From contig NBLG01000002.1 of the NCBI GenBank assembly GCA_002084435.1, forward strand, positions 1 to 52,011: a stretch of 52,011 nt of DNA, given 5' to 3'. The position numbers were made by a program, and so were the translations under genes. The notes beneath the pieces are model-generated. The model saw only the letters and a list, made by a program, of their open reading frames with translations, made no database searches and was not told where the DNA came from. Shown piece by piece: positions 25,532 through 34,891 of this stretch (its first letter is position 1; each line of letters begins with the position of its first letter). The DNA comes from Tenericutes bacterium 4572_104. Lineage in GTDB: Bacteria; Bacillota_I; Bacilli_A; Izemoplasmatales; UBA5603.

Positions 25532-27325
25532 TTAGATATTAAACCTATTTTTTAGAGCCTGCAGTTCCTCTTTTAATACTTTAGGAAGTTTAGAACCATA
25601 GACTTTATTATAGTATTCATCTATTGACTTTATTTCCTTTATCCAAGCATCTCTGTCTACTTCAAATAAAGTCTTCAAATTTTTTTCAGAAATATTTAAG
25701 TTTGAAGTATCTAATTTATCTATATCAGGTACATAACCTATTGGAGTTTCGTGATAATTTAAAACATTGTCTGTTCTTTCAAGTAACCACTTCAAAATAC
25801 GACTATTTTCACCAAATCCTGGCCAAATATACTTGTTATTTTCATCTTTTCTAAACCAGTTTACAAAAAATATTTTAGGTAGTAAATCATCATTTGATTT
25901 ATGATAAATATCTAACCAATGATTTACATAATCAGTTATATTATATCCAATAAATGGTAACATAGCGAAAGGATCTCTTCTTATTTTACCGACACTTTCA
26001 TCTAAGATTGCGGCTGTTATTTGAGAACCCATAATAGAACCGATAAAAATACCGTGTTTAAAACTAAAGCTTTGATGAATTAAAGGTATTGTAGATGGTC
26101 TTCTACCCCCAAATAAAATAGCAGAAACAGGAACTGACTCCTCATACTCTTTAGCGAGTTTTGGACAATTTGTTAGCGGAGCTGTGAATCTAGCGTTTGG
26201 ATGATCTGGTCTTATAGGATCACCTTTATACCAATCATTACCATGCCAATCAATTAAATGATCTGGAACTTCTTCTGTTAAATCCTCCCACCAAACATCA
26301 AAATCATCAGTTAATGCAGTGTTTGTGAAAATAGTATCTCGTTTAATAGTTTCTATAGCAGTAGGATTAGATTTTATCGATGTTCCAGATGTTACTCCAA
26401 AGAAGCCGTTTTCTGGATTAATAGCGTATAATCTTCCATCATCTTTAACTTGCATCCAAGCGATATCATCACCACAGGTTTCAGCTTTCCATCCCGGAAG
26501 GCTTGGATTTATCATTGCTAGATTTGTTTTACCACAAGCACTTGGAAAGGCTCCTGTAATATAACGAACTCTATTGTCTGGGTCAGTTAGTTTTAAAATA
26601 AGCATATGTTCAGCTAACCAGCCTTCATTTCTAGCTTGATTTGAAGCTATTCTTAATGCAAAACATTTTTTACCAAGAAGAGCATTTCCTCCATATCCAG
26701 ATCCATAAGACCAAATCATATCTTCTTCAGGAAAATGAGATATATATTTATGTTCTATAGGAGCACATGGCCAAGCGGGATCTACATCACCTTTTTTAAG
26801 AGGATATCCAACTGAATGAAGACATTTAACGAATGAAGTACCATTGTTAATTAATTTAAGCACTTCATTACCTGTTCTTGTCATAATATGCATGTTTAAC
26901 GTAACATATGGACTGTCAGTAATTTCTACTCCAATCTTAGAAAATCCATGACCAACTGGACCCATTGAAAAAGGAATAACCCACATTGTTCTACCAGTCA
27001 TACAATTTTTGAATAAATCAAGCATAATTGGCTTTAAAGTTTTAGGCGGAATCCAATTATTAGTAGGACCTGCATCATATTTGTTTGTTGTAGAGATAAA
27101 AGTTCTTTTTTCAACTCTAGCCACATCACTTGGATGAGAACGAAATAGTAAACTATTTGGACGCTTTTTAGGATTTAATCTAATAGCTTTTCCAGTTCTA
27201 ACACATTCTTCTGATAAAGAATCATACTCAGATTTTGTTCCTTCCCAGAAAACAACTTTGTCTGGGTTACATAATGATTTGATTTCATTAATCCAATCAT
27301 TAAGTAAATTGTTTTGAATCATCAT
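25532..27325 (-). CDS. pckG: Phosphoenolpyruvate carboxykinase (GTP)
   Basis: A 597-residue protein of the GTP-dependent PEPCK class, in length and in motifs: the P-loop GAFPSACGKTNLAM with the mobile active-site Cys, the metal/substrate segments SYGSGYGGNALLGKK and ETCGDDIAWM, FGGRRPSTIPL, and the guanine-binding WPGFGENSRI. It interconverts oxaloacetate and PEP with GTP/GDP. In an amino-acid fermenter it would serve gluconeogenesis; CO2 fixation to oxaloacetate is the reverse option. The start has AAGGAGA at good spacing. It is divergent from the NYN gene across an 81-bp gap. Confidence 0.95.
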   Translation of the reverse strand: MMIQNNLLNDWINEIKSLCNPDKVVFWEGTKSEYDSLSEECVRTGKAIRLNPKKRPNSLLFRSHPSDVARVEKRTFISTTNKYDAGPTNNWIPPKTLKPIMLDLFKNCMTGRTMWVIPFSMGPVGHGFSKIGVEITDSPYVTLNMHIMTRTGNEVLKLINNGTSFVKCLHSVGYPLKKGDVDPAWPCAPIEHKYISHFPEEDMIWSYGSGYGGNALLGKKCFALRIASNQARNEGWLAEHMLILKLTDPDNRVRYITGAFPSACGKTNLAMINPSLPGWKAETCGDDIAWMQVKDDGRLYAINPENGFFGVTSGTSIKSNPTAIETIKRDTIFTNTALTDDFDVWWEDLTEEVPDHLIDWHGNDWYKGDPIRPDHPNARFTAPLTNCPKLAKEYEESVPVSAILFGGRRPSTIPLIHQSFSFKHGIFIGSIMGSQITAAILDESVGKIRRDPFAMLPFIGYNITDYVNHWLDIYHKSNDDLLPKIFFVNWFRKDENNKYIWPGFGENSRILKWLLERTDNVLNYHETPIGYVPDIDKLDTSNLNISEKNLKTLFEVDRDAWIKEIKSIDEYYNKVYGSKLPKVLKEELQALKNRFNI

Positions 27326-27362
27326 TTAGTCTCCTTATGTTTTGAATTTATATATTTATAGT

Positions 27363-27387
27363 AGATTTTTTAAAAATCTGTTATAAT
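27363..27387. promoter_or_regulatory. Dyad and -10 element between pckG and the NYN gene
   Basis: AGATTTTT-T-AAAAATCT (27363-27379), a perfect 17-bp dyad, is followed at once by TATAAT (27382-27387) facing the NYN gene. No matching -35 is clear. The dyad lies where an operator would affect one or both divergent genes. Confidence 0.4.
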
Positions 27388-27406
27388 ATTATTAACGAGG
27401 TGAATT

Positions 27407-28168
27407 ATGGAAATAAAAAATAAATATATAGCATTATTGATAGATGCGGAAAATATATCTTCAAGTTATGTAGAAAAAATAATCGATGAAGCTAATAAAT
27501 ATGGGGTTATTACTATACGAAGAGTTTACGGGGATTGGACTACACCACAACTTAATCCATGGAAGGTAAAAATCAATGAATTTGGGTTGACTCCTGTTCA
27601 GCAATATGCTTATACAACAGGAAAAAACGCTTCTGATTTTACATTAATTATTGATGCAATGGATATTTTGTATAAAGATAAAGTAAATAGTTTTTGTATA
27701 GTAACTTCAGATAGTGATTTTACAAAATTAGTAACGAGACTACGTGAAGATAATATGTTTGTTTTTGGGATGGGAGAAAGCAAAACCCCTATTTCCCTAG
27801 TAAACTCTTGTGAACAATTTGCATATTTAGATAAGATGGTTTCAGCTGAAAAAGAAGTTGAAATAAAAGAAGATAAAGTTGAAGTAAAATCTAATTCGAA
27901 AAAGAAATCAAAACCAATTAGTTCCATTACTCCAAAAAGAAGAATTAAAATGGAATTAAAAAATATTATCGCAGAAAACTTAGAAGATGATGGCTGGGGA
28001 TATTGGAGTTTAATAGCCCAACTTCTTCAAAAGAAGTTTCCTGGATTTCATCCAAGAAATTATGGAAGTAATGTAAAGCCTTTGACTTTCTTCGAAAAGA
28101 TGAAAGAATTTGATGTTAAACGTGAAGGAACAATAACATTTATAAGAAACCACAAAAGGTCATCATAA
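27407..28168 (+). CDS. NYN-domain protein with C-terminal OST-HTH/LOTUS domain
   Basis: A 253-residue two-domain protein. Residues 1-150 form a PIN-like NYN (LabA-type) domain with the acidic metal sites in LLIDAENIS, NASDFTLIIDAMD and IVTSDSDFTKLV. After a Lys/Glu-rich linker, residues ~185-250 form a LOTUS/OST-HTH domain (WGYWSLIAQLLQKKFPGFHPRNYG). NYN domains are expected to be RNases, and LOTUS domains bind RNA, G-rich RNA among others, so a role in RNA handling is likely; the target is unknown. It is a single-gene unit; its TAA stop lies in the loop of the terminator hairpin. Confidence 0.88.
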   Translation: MEIKNKYIALLIDAENISSSYVEKIIDEANKYGVITIRRVYGDWTTPQLNPWKVKINEFGLTPVQQYAYTTGKNASDFTLIIDAMDILYKDKVNSFCIVTSDSDFTKLVTRLREDNMFVFGMGESKTPISLVNSCEQFAYLDKMVSAEKEVEIKEDKVEVKSNSKKKSKPISSITPKRRIKMELKNIIAENLEDDGWGYWSLIAQLLQKKFPGFHPRNYGSNVKPLTFFEKMKEFDVKREGTITFIRNHKRSS

Positions 28169-28181
28169 GATGACTTTTTTT
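28154..28181. terminator. Bidirectional terminator between NYN gene and ornithine operon
   Basis: An 11-pair stem with one G-U (28154-28164 with 28169-28179) and a four-base loop; the NYN stop codon is within it. T and A runs flank it, fitting both converging transcripts. Confidence 0.75.
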
Positions 28182-29238
28182 ATTGAAAATCCTTTTTAAC
28201 ATAATTAGAATTCATTAGATGTACTAATGCAGGATAATTTATTTTAAATGTTACAATATTTCCAACTTTATATTTATTATTTTTACTTTCAAGAATTAAA
28301 TGATCTGAACTACCACCTAGAATAGAAAGATTTTCATCAATAGGAACCAAGTTTTCTAAGATAACATCTTGTTTACCAATAGCGAGTATTAATCTAGTAA
28401 TCATTCCCTTATCTTCTATTTGAGGAACTTCGCCAAATGAATTAATAGTAATTGTTCCATCAGGGAAACTAGGCTTAGTCTTACATTCTATAATTTCCGC
28501 TTGAAACAAAAATACATCATGATTTAAACCTTTTATTTCCTTTGAATATGAAGTTTCTTTTCCAAATAAAATAGATTCACCTAAACGCAAGTGATTAATT
28601 TCTTTAGGAATAATGTTTTGATTAAATAAAGTTACAGAAGAAGAATTTCCTCCAGAAATAATATCGAGTTTTATTGAAAAACCATTCTCAATTTTATTTT
28701 TAATTTGAACTAATCTATTTAATATTATTTCATCAGGAATAAGTCCTCCATAACAAGTTAGATTTGTGCCTATACCTTTAATATTTATATTTTGTAGAGA
28801 TAAAACTTTTTTGATAAAAGGAAGATAATCAGATTTATAATATAATCCTTCTCTTAAATCTCCTAAATCAAACATAATTAATATATCATGTATTTTATTT
28901 TGTGCTTTAGCTTCTGCATTTAAGGCTTCAATTACTGGAAGTTCAGAATTTAAAGAAATATCAGCGTATTTAATTACATCTCTTACCTCACTTAACATAG
29001 GGATTCTTAATAACATTTTTTCTATAGGTAGAGATTGAAATTTCTTTAAATTTTCAATTCTTGAATCGCCTATGCTTTTTAATGAAGTAGAATTAATAAT
29101 AGATAAAATTTCTTCATTACCAGAAAACGCCTTTACTACAAAGGTAATATAAGGAATATTATTTTCCCTGCTCATTTTTAAAACATTTTCTATGTTGTCT
29201 ATTAACTTTTTGCGATTAATAATAATCAAAGGAAACAT
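28180..29238 (-). CDS. orr: Ornithine racemase
   Basis: A 352-residue protein of the alanine-racemase fold (fold-type III PLP). The Schiff-base lysine is K36 in FVVKAFSGN, followed by the IGDSRIENLK, MFDLGDLREG and HLRLGESILFG segments found in Orr-type amino-acid racemases. As last gene of the ornithine operon it would convert L-ornithine to D-ornithine, the substrate of OraSE. The start follows AGGTGA and is four bases from the preceding stop. A different amino-acid racemase is possible by sequence alone, but the context makes ornithine very likely. Confidence 0.9.
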   Translation of the reverse strand: MFPLIIINRKKLIDNIENVLKMSRENNIPYITFVVKAFSGNEEILSIINSTSLKSIGDSRIENLKKFQSLPIEKMLLRIPMLSEVRDVIKYADISLNSELPVIEALNAEAKAQNKIHDILIMFDLGDLREGLYYKSDYLPFIKKVLSLQNINIKGIGTNLTCYGGLIPDEIILNRLVQIKNKIENGFSIKLDIISGGNSSSVTLFNQNIIPKEINHLRLGESILFGKETSYSKEIKGLNHDVFLFQAEIIECKTKPSFPDGTITINSFGEVPQIEDKGMITRLILAIGKQDVILENLVPIDENLSILGGSSDHLILESKNNKYKVGNIVTFKINYPALVHLMNSNYVKKDFQ

Positions 29239-29242
29239 TATT

Positions 29243-30610
29243 TCACCTAATTCCTAAGCTCTGTTTTAGAAGTTTTAAAGCTGCTTTAGGGTGTTTTTTT
29301 GATAAAACTCCTAAAGAAGCCATAATATAGAATTCATCAATTAAAATTTGACTATTTTTATTTGGAGTTAATAATAAACTATTTTTATGATTTAGAACTT
29401 GTTTTATAATATCAAACCTTCCAGGAAGTCTTGTTAAAGCCCCACCTGTAGCGATAATATATTTAACATTAGTTAAATCTTTACCTTCGGCGTAAGTCAT
29501 TTTTCCACTAGCTGTATATTGATTAACTAATTTACCAGCATGCCTTTCAATAGCTTCTTTTAAAGCCACTAAAGATAAATACTCAGTTAAAGGTAACTGC
29601 TCTTTATCTGGAATTGGTTGATAATTTTTTAGTAGATTATCCAAATCATCTTCATCTAATTTTAAATCCTTCATTAATCTTTCCTTCGTGGCAAGATTAA
29701 TAATATTATCCTTGTTAATATAAACACCCAAATCTCCCTCAACTGTTCTCTTAGAAAAAGGTTCAGGAGATATAAGTATCTTATCAATTTTCTCGCTACC
29801 AAAGGTTACAGAATGTATATCAGTAGTGGCTCCACCAATATCAATAGTAACTAAATCACCTATTTCTTTTTGAAGTAAGATGGAAGCTTCCATAACCGCT
29901 CCTGGTGTAGGAATAATAGCTTCATTAATAATTGAAGTTACTCTTTCCATCCCAGGGGCATGAATAATATGTTCTTCAAATACTTCTTGAATAATCTTTC
30001 TAGCTTCATCAACTTGTAATTCATCAATTTTTGGATATACGTTTTTTGATATATATAAAAACCTACTTTGGTTATTATCCGCAAATATTTTTTTTACTAT
30101 ATTTTGATTTTGAATATTTCCTGCATATATTATTGGAATATTAAGTTTTAATTCAGCTATTTTTTTAGCATTTTCAATCGATGTTTTACGCTCACCGTAA
30201 TCTACTCCTCCTGAAATCATTATTATATTTAAAGGAGTAGATTTTATTTCCTCAATTTGATATTCATCTAGTATACCACTGGTGATCATTTTAATATTAG
30301 CTCCAGCTCCAAGAGCAGCCTCTTTAGCTGCTTTAACAGTCATCTCATAAACAAGACCATGAACACTCATTTTTAATCCACCAGCGGCGCTACTACTGGC
30401 AAAGGTTTCTTTAGCAATCAACTCAGTAACATTCAATTGTTTTTTTAAATTTTCAATAGCTTTATTTAAACCTATAGTGACGTCTCCTTTTAACACTGTT
30501 GTTGGACTAAAACCACTGCCTAAAAACCTTGGAGAATTATCCAAGTTATCAAAAGCATTAACAACAGTAGTAGTGGAGCCAATTTCAGCTACTAAACAAT
30601 CAATTTTCAT
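29243..30610 (-). CDS. GlmL/MutL-family ATPase linked to ornithine aminomutase
   Basis: A 455-residue protein of the ASKHA (actin-like ATPase) fold with the phosphate loops VAEIGSTTTVVNAF at the N-terminus, IDIGGATTDIHS in the middle and ATGGALTRLPGR near the C-terminus. The GlmL/MutL family accompanies adenosylcobalamin mutases and is thought to act in reactivating the enzyme by exchanging damaged cofactor. Its gene sits directly behind oraE, overlapping by 11 bases, so ornithine aminomutase is the likely client. Activity in this setting is an inference. Confidence 0.88.
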   Translation of the reverse strand: MKIDCLVAEIGSTTTVVNAFDNLDNSPRFLGSGFSPTTVLKGDVTIGLNKAIENLKKQLNVTELIAKETFASSSAAGGLKMSVHGLVYEMTVKAAKEAALGAGANIKMITSGILDEYQIEEIKSTPLNIIMISGGVDYGERKTSIENAKKIAELKLNIPIIYAGNIQNQNIVKKIFADNNQSRFLYISKNVYPKIDELQVDEARKIIQEVFEEHIIHAPGMERVTSIINEAIIPTPGAVMEASILLQKEIGDLVTIDIGGATTDIHSVTFGSEKIDKILISPEPFSKRTVEGDLGVYINKDNIINLATKERLMKDLKLDEDDLDNLLKNYQPIPDKEQLPLTEYLSLVALKEAIERHAGKLVNQYTASGKMTYAEGKDLTNVKYIIATGGALTRLPGRFDIIKQVLNHKNSLLLTPNKNSQILIDEFYIMASLGVLSKKHPKAALKLLKQSLGIR

Positions 30611-32801
30611 TCATAGTTTCCTTATGTTTGACTAAGAAGGTTGCGACATGGTTTCCTTTAGTTCCTCTACCAAAACCTGCATCCATACCTTGTTTTTTAG
30701 CTATTTCAGGAGTTACTTGAGTTCCCCCAGCAATAATAATTAATTTATCTCTAACACCTTTTTCAATAGCTAATTCATGAATCTTTTTCATGTTTTTATA
30801 ATGAATATCATCATGTGAAATAATAGTAGACATCAAAATAGCATCGGCGTTAGTCTCGATAGCCGCATCAATTAGTTTAGATATTGGAACGGATGTACCT
30901 AGATAAATACATTTAATACCATATTTTTCTATTCCACCATGTTTAATATCGATTATTTCTCTTAAACCAACAGAATGTTCATCTTCACCAACAGTTCCCG
31001 CAACTATAGTCATCGGATGTTTTTCAATATAATCACGAATTTCTTTATCTGTTAATATATCAGGTTCTTCAGGTAATGTTAGTTTTGATAAATCTATATC
31101 AAAATTAACTTTTCCTTTTATCTGTATTCTTGTGGCTTCAGCTGGATGTAAAATTTCTTTGTGAATAACTTCAGCTTCTAATAAATTCATTTTTTTAGCT
31201 ATTTCTAAACTAGCTGCTTCAGCGTACTTAACAGAAGTTGGTAAGGTTAAATCCACAACAATTATTCCGTCACCTAGCCATTCAACCTCTGGCTTAATTA
31301 AGTTAGTATTACGATATTTTTCATTTTCTTCCATGCGGACATTAACATTATCAGTTTCATCAAGTTCATCAATATATATAATTTTAGAATGATTTTCAAA
31401 AGTACAGCCACCAATTATTTTACTTGGATTTTCATCAGGGCTTAATCCATATTGACTAACATTATTATAGCCAAAATGAGCAGTTACTGGAGCAAAATAA
31501 TCTTTGTCTCTTTCAAAAACAGTATTTGCGCCTACACCGCCATTAATTTTTCTTGAAATTCCGTCACCATTGCGTTCAGGGTAAATTCCAGAATCGATGA
31601 AAAAGCCATTTTCAACTGCTTGAAAATAACCGCCTACTTCTAATAATTCTTCGAAGAAAAGAATAGCTCTTTCCTTTAATTCTCTTACTTTTTCAGGTAA
31701 ATAACCTTCACTTTTTAATTCAACTAATTCTTGTAAACCATCTAAACCAATTAGAGTTTGTTTAGCTGTATCACAAGCTTCAACATTAAACATATGCCAA
31801 GGTACATTTCTACCTTCATCAGGAGTAATAGTAGATTGAATATCTGCGCTTGTCAATTTAGAAATCATCATATTCAATACATGTGTAACAGTGGCTTCTC
31901 TAGTGGAAGATTCCATATATTTAGTATTCATTTGCGCTCTCATTTTATAGTCACTAAAGAAATCTCTTAAAGCTTTAGCATAGGGTAAATTAATTCTTAA
32001 ATCAGGCGCAGGAGAAGCAGTAGGAGGAACGGTTGAAAGTGCTATATTTTCTCTTTTGATTCCAGATTTAACAGAAAACAAAGAATTTATTGCGTGTTGA
32101 ACCATAAGTTCTGGCATTACTTTCCAAGCAACCATCGCAGTAGCGTTTGCATTATGGGCTCCATCAATTTGTAAAATATTAGCCCAACTCATAATTTTTT
32201 TAGACTCAGCCGCATCCACAAAAGAACGAATCATGTTTATATTTCTATATAAAACATTGTATTGAGGATCTTGATGAGCACCGTTAACGCCTTCCTCAGC
32301 GAACATAACAGCGATATCAGGACCAGCAACTCCAGATACATAAGAGTGATAATTAATAGGCCTTCCAACTTCATCTTCAATGATATCTAAGGCTTTTCTT
32401 TGAGCTCTTATTTGTTTTCTTGATATTGGAACTCCACCAATACCTTGTGGGGTTCCTTCAATTAACCCATCAAAATGAGATTGACCTGCAGTTCTAATAA
32501 CCATTAAATGGTCAGCTCCATGCCAAGCAGCCATTCTCATGCGACGAATATCATCCTCAAAACGACCAGAAGCAATTTCACTAGTAATTACTTGTATAGG
32601 TTGAGGGTCAATATTATCGAAATATTTAGCCGCTGGAAGTGGAACGGAATTTTTTAAAGGTTTAGAAGCATCTAAGTATTCATTGTCTCCCATATGCAAA
32701 TTTTTTACAGGTTCTCTCCAAGTCCAACCTCGTCTTCTTGGTTCATATTTATCTAAATCTTTTAAAATTTCTCTAATATTAAGCTTTTCATTTGGTTTCA
32801 T
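30600..32801 (-). CDS. oraE: D-ornithine 4,5-aminomutase large subunit
   Basis: A 733-residue catalytic subunit using adenosylcobalamin and PLP. The C-terminal Rossmann domain has the base-off B12 motif D607-E-H609-S-V-G612, and K620, eleven residues after the cobalt-binding His, matches the spacing of the PLP-binding Lys in the well-studied clostridial enzyme. A terminal GTQVTPEIAKKQGMDAGFGRGTK segment closes the B12 domain. It moves the terminal amino group of D-ornithine to give 2,4-diaminopentanoate. It overlaps oraS by four bases, in keeping with a two-subunit enzyme. Confidence 0.95.
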   Translation of the reverse strand: MKPNEKLNIREILKDLDKYEPRRRGWTWREPVKNLHMGDNEYLDASKPLKNSVPLPAAKYFDNIDPQPIQVITSEIASGRFEDDIRRMRMAAWHGADHLMVIRTAGQSHFDGLIEGTPQGIGGVPISRKQIRAQRKALDIIEDEVGRPINYHSYVSGVAGPDIAVMFAEEGVNGAHQDPQYNVLYRNINMIRSFVDAAESKKIMSWANILQIDGAHNANATAMVAWKVMPELMVQHAINSLFSVKSGIKRENIALSTVPPTASPAPDLRINLPYAKALRDFFSDYKMRAQMNTKYMESSTREATVTHVLNMMISKLTSADIQSTITPDEGRNVPWHMFNVEACDTAKQTLIGLDGLQELVELKSEGYLPEKVRELKERAILFFEELLEVGGYFQAVENGFFIDSGIYPERNGDGISRKINGGVGANTVFERDKDYFAPVTAHFGYNNVSQYGLSPDENPSKIIGGCTFENHSKIIYIDELDETDNVNVRMEENEKYRNTNLIKPEVEWLGDGIIVVDLTLPTSVKYAEAASLEIAKKMNLLEAEVIHKEILHPAEATRIQIKGKVNFDIDLSKLTLPEEPDILTDKEIRDYIEKHPMTIVAGTVGEDEHSVGLREIIDIKHGGIEKYGIKCIYLGTSVPISKLIDAAIETNADAILMSTIISHDDIHYKNMKKIHELAIEKGVRDKLIIIAGGTQVTPEIAKKQGMDAGFGRGTKGNHVATFLVKHKETMNEN

Positions 32802-33172
32802 TTTTTCACCCCAAAACTATCTAAAACTTCTTCAAAACCAATGTTTTCCATAAGTTTAAGACCAGCTTCTCTTATTGATAAGCCTTTTAATTTAGAATAG
32901 CGATAAACTACATGTCCAGCACCCTTACCAATCAAATTATGGTCTAATACTTTATTAACTATCTTAGCCGCTTCAATACTAGAAAATCCCATACGAAGTA
33001 AAACACTGCGCTCTATTGCAGGGGTAGTGTTTTTATAAGCTAATTCGATTAATGGATTAACTGCTTCATCAGCTAATTTCCAAAATCTTTCTTTAAGTTC
33101 TTCGTCGGTTAGATTTTCAAGATGTTTTCGCCTTTTTAAATAATCATCTTTACGAGTCATATTATTATTCAT
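32798..33172 (-). CDS. oraS: D-ornithine 4,5-aminomutase small subunit
   Basis: A 124-residue protein matching OraS in size and content: a mainly helical chain with DDYLKRRKHLENLTDEELKERFW near the N-terminus and VLLRMGFSSIEA in the middle (quoted only in part here). It forms a heterodimeric unit with OraE and has no cofactor motif of its own. It sits one base after the ortB stop and overlaps oraE by ATGA. Confidence 0.93.
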   Translation of the reverse strand: MNNNMTRKDDYLKRRKHLENLTDEELKERFWKLADEAVNPLIELAYKNTTPAIERSVLLRMGFSSIEAAKIVNKVLDHNLIGKGAGHVVYRYSKLKGLSIREAGLKLMENIGFEEVLDSFGVKK

Positions 33173-33173
33173 T

Positions 33174-34586
33174 TTATTCCTCCAAAGTAATAGAATAATG
33201 ACTTATTTCATTCATTACATATTCTAAATTAGTATTTGTTTCTATAACTAAATAATCAATATCTTTTTTTGTAAGTTTTTTAGTTTTTGATAATTGATAT
33301 TGTATATATTTTTTTCTTATTATGTCTAAATCCAAATCCTTGGCATGTATTAAATCTATTGATTTAGGTAAAACAATAGATTTACCTGGAATTTCTTCTT
33401 CAGGATTCCCAAAATAGATATCTATACCATTTTTTCTTGCGAAAGCTAGTTGAGCTTGGTGATGCTTTCCAGCACTTGTATATTCTGTCTCTTGGACAAC
33501 TATTATTTGATCTTGTTTTAATTCTTGCGCAAGACTAAAAGCAGCAGCTAAAGAAGTATTACCCGCAGGACCGCGTTCAATACCTTCTAAGGCAGCTAAA
33601 GTTTCTGTAATAAAGAAAACTTCTCCTTGATTAACAGTAACATATCTATCAATATAGCGAAGAGGTCTACCAGCACTTCTTGGAACATCACTTCTATCTG
33701 GGTTAATTATAAAAGGTAATCCAAAACCAGTATGTCCAGTTGTAAAAGACTTCTTATTGAAATCGACATCGCTTGCCATATGTAACCCTTTAAGGTTGAC
33801 TGAAGCACCAATAATCTTAATATCTTTATCAGTAGTTTTATGTAATCCTCTTGCGGTACCTGTTAGATTACCACCACCTGCATTAGTACAAACTACCATA
33901 TCAGGAACTTTACCAGTTTGTTTAATACAATCTTCAACTAATTCAGCTCCAAGAGATTCTATTCCCATAATTCCATAAGGAGTATAAAGCGATGCATTAA
34001 AATATCCAGTTTCTTCAAGCAATAGTAAAAACTTATAAAATAATTCAGGGCCTACACTTAATTGAACAACTTCAGCTCCATAAGCTTCACAAGCTCTTGC
34101 TTTTTCAATTATTTCTGGTTGTCCTATTCCATGTGAATCAAAACATTCTTGAACAATTATGCATTTCAAACCATGTTTCGCAGCTTGACTAGCAACTGCA
34201 GCTCCATAATTACCAGAAGTAGCCGCAATTACACCTTTATAGCCAAGCTTTTTAGCTTGGTAACAAGCGATGCTTGCGCGTCTTGCCTTAAAGCTTCCTG
34301 AATCATTTAAAGCTTCATCTTTAATGAATATTCTTGCACCATATCCTGGTTTTGCAACAGTTCTAGCTAGAGCAGTAATATTTTTACACTCTTTTAATGG
34401 AGTCGAACCAACACCGTATTCTGATTGGATTTTTCTAACTTCTTCAAGAGAAAAACCACAATCATTCATCATTGTTTCATAGTCAAAATTAATATATTTA
34501 TTCTCGTATTTATCATAATTAATTCCTACAGAATTCTTCATGATTTGATTTTTACGTTTCATTACTTCATCATATGAGTTATTCAT
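33174..34586 (-). CDS. ortB: 2-amino-4-oxopentanoate thiolase beta subunit
   Basis: A 470-residue fold-type II PLP enzyme (threonine-synthase-like). The PLP lysine is K100 in NDSGSFKARRAS; the phosphate loop is ATSGNYGAAVA and a later CTNAGGGNLTGTA binds the cofactor. With OrtA it cleaves 2-amino-4-oxopentanoate with CoA to alanine and acetyl-CoA, the final step of oxidative ornithine fermentation. The ATG at 34586 is preferred over an upstream start because GGAGGTGA lies just before it; it then overlaps ortA by eight bases. Confidence 0.95.
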   Translation of the reverse strand: MNNSYDEVMKRKNQIMKNSVGINYDKYENKYINFDYETMMNDCGFSLEEVRKIQSEYGVGSTPLKECKNITALARTVAKPGYGARIFIKDEALNDSGSFKARRASIACYQAKKLGYKGVIAATSGNYGAAVASQAAKHGLKCIIVQECFDSHGIGQPEIIEKARACEAYGAEVVQLSVGPELFYKFLLLLEETGYFNASLYTPYGIMGIESLGAELVEDCIKQTGKVPDMVVCTNAGGGNLTGTARGLHKTTDKDIKIIGASVNLKGLHMASDVDFNKKSFTTGHTGFGLPFIINPDRSDVPRSAGRPLRYIDRYVTVNQGEVFFITETLAALEGIERGPAGNTSLAAAFSLAQELKQDQIIVVQETEYTSAGKHHQAQLAFARKNGIDIYFGNPEEEIPGKSIVLPKSIDLIHAKDLDLDIIRKKYIQYQLSKTKKLTKKDIDYLVIETNTNLEYVMNEISHYSITLEE

Positions 34587-34884
34587 TAAAGTCACCTCCA
34601 AAAAGAGCTGATTTAACAATTCTATCAATTTCTAATATTTCTGGTACAAATTCACCATATGTATGCATATAACTAGGATTCACACAAATCAAAACACCAG
34701 ACTCAATACGTCCGGTTATAGTTTTGATTTTGACTTCAGAGTTAAGTTCTGCATCCTCTAAAAGAGTTCCTTTTACCCACATTTCTAAGGGAACTTTTTT
34801 GGTTTCTTCTGGTAAATGACTAGCTCTTTCATTTGGTTGCAAAATTGTTTTTTTGATTTGTACCCATGAATTTTTTTTAATCAT
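34579..34884 (-). CDS. ortA: 2-amino-4-oxopentanoate thiolase alpha subunit
   Basis: A 101-residue protein with W-V-QIKKTILQPNERA near the start, KVPLEMWVKGTLL in the middle and YGEFVPEI near the end, the OrtA pattern. It is the small partner of OrtB. The second ATG (34884) is chosen: GAGGAG lies about ten bases before it, while the ATG six codons upstream overlaps the ord stop and lacks a ribosome site. Upstream start remains possible. Confidence 0.92.
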   Translation of the reverse strand: MIKKNSWVQIKKTILQPNERASHLPEETKKVPLEMWVKGTLLEDAELNSEVKIKTITGRIESGVLICVNPSYMHTYGEFVPEILEIDRIVKSALFGGDFNE

Positions 34885-34891
34885 GGTTTTA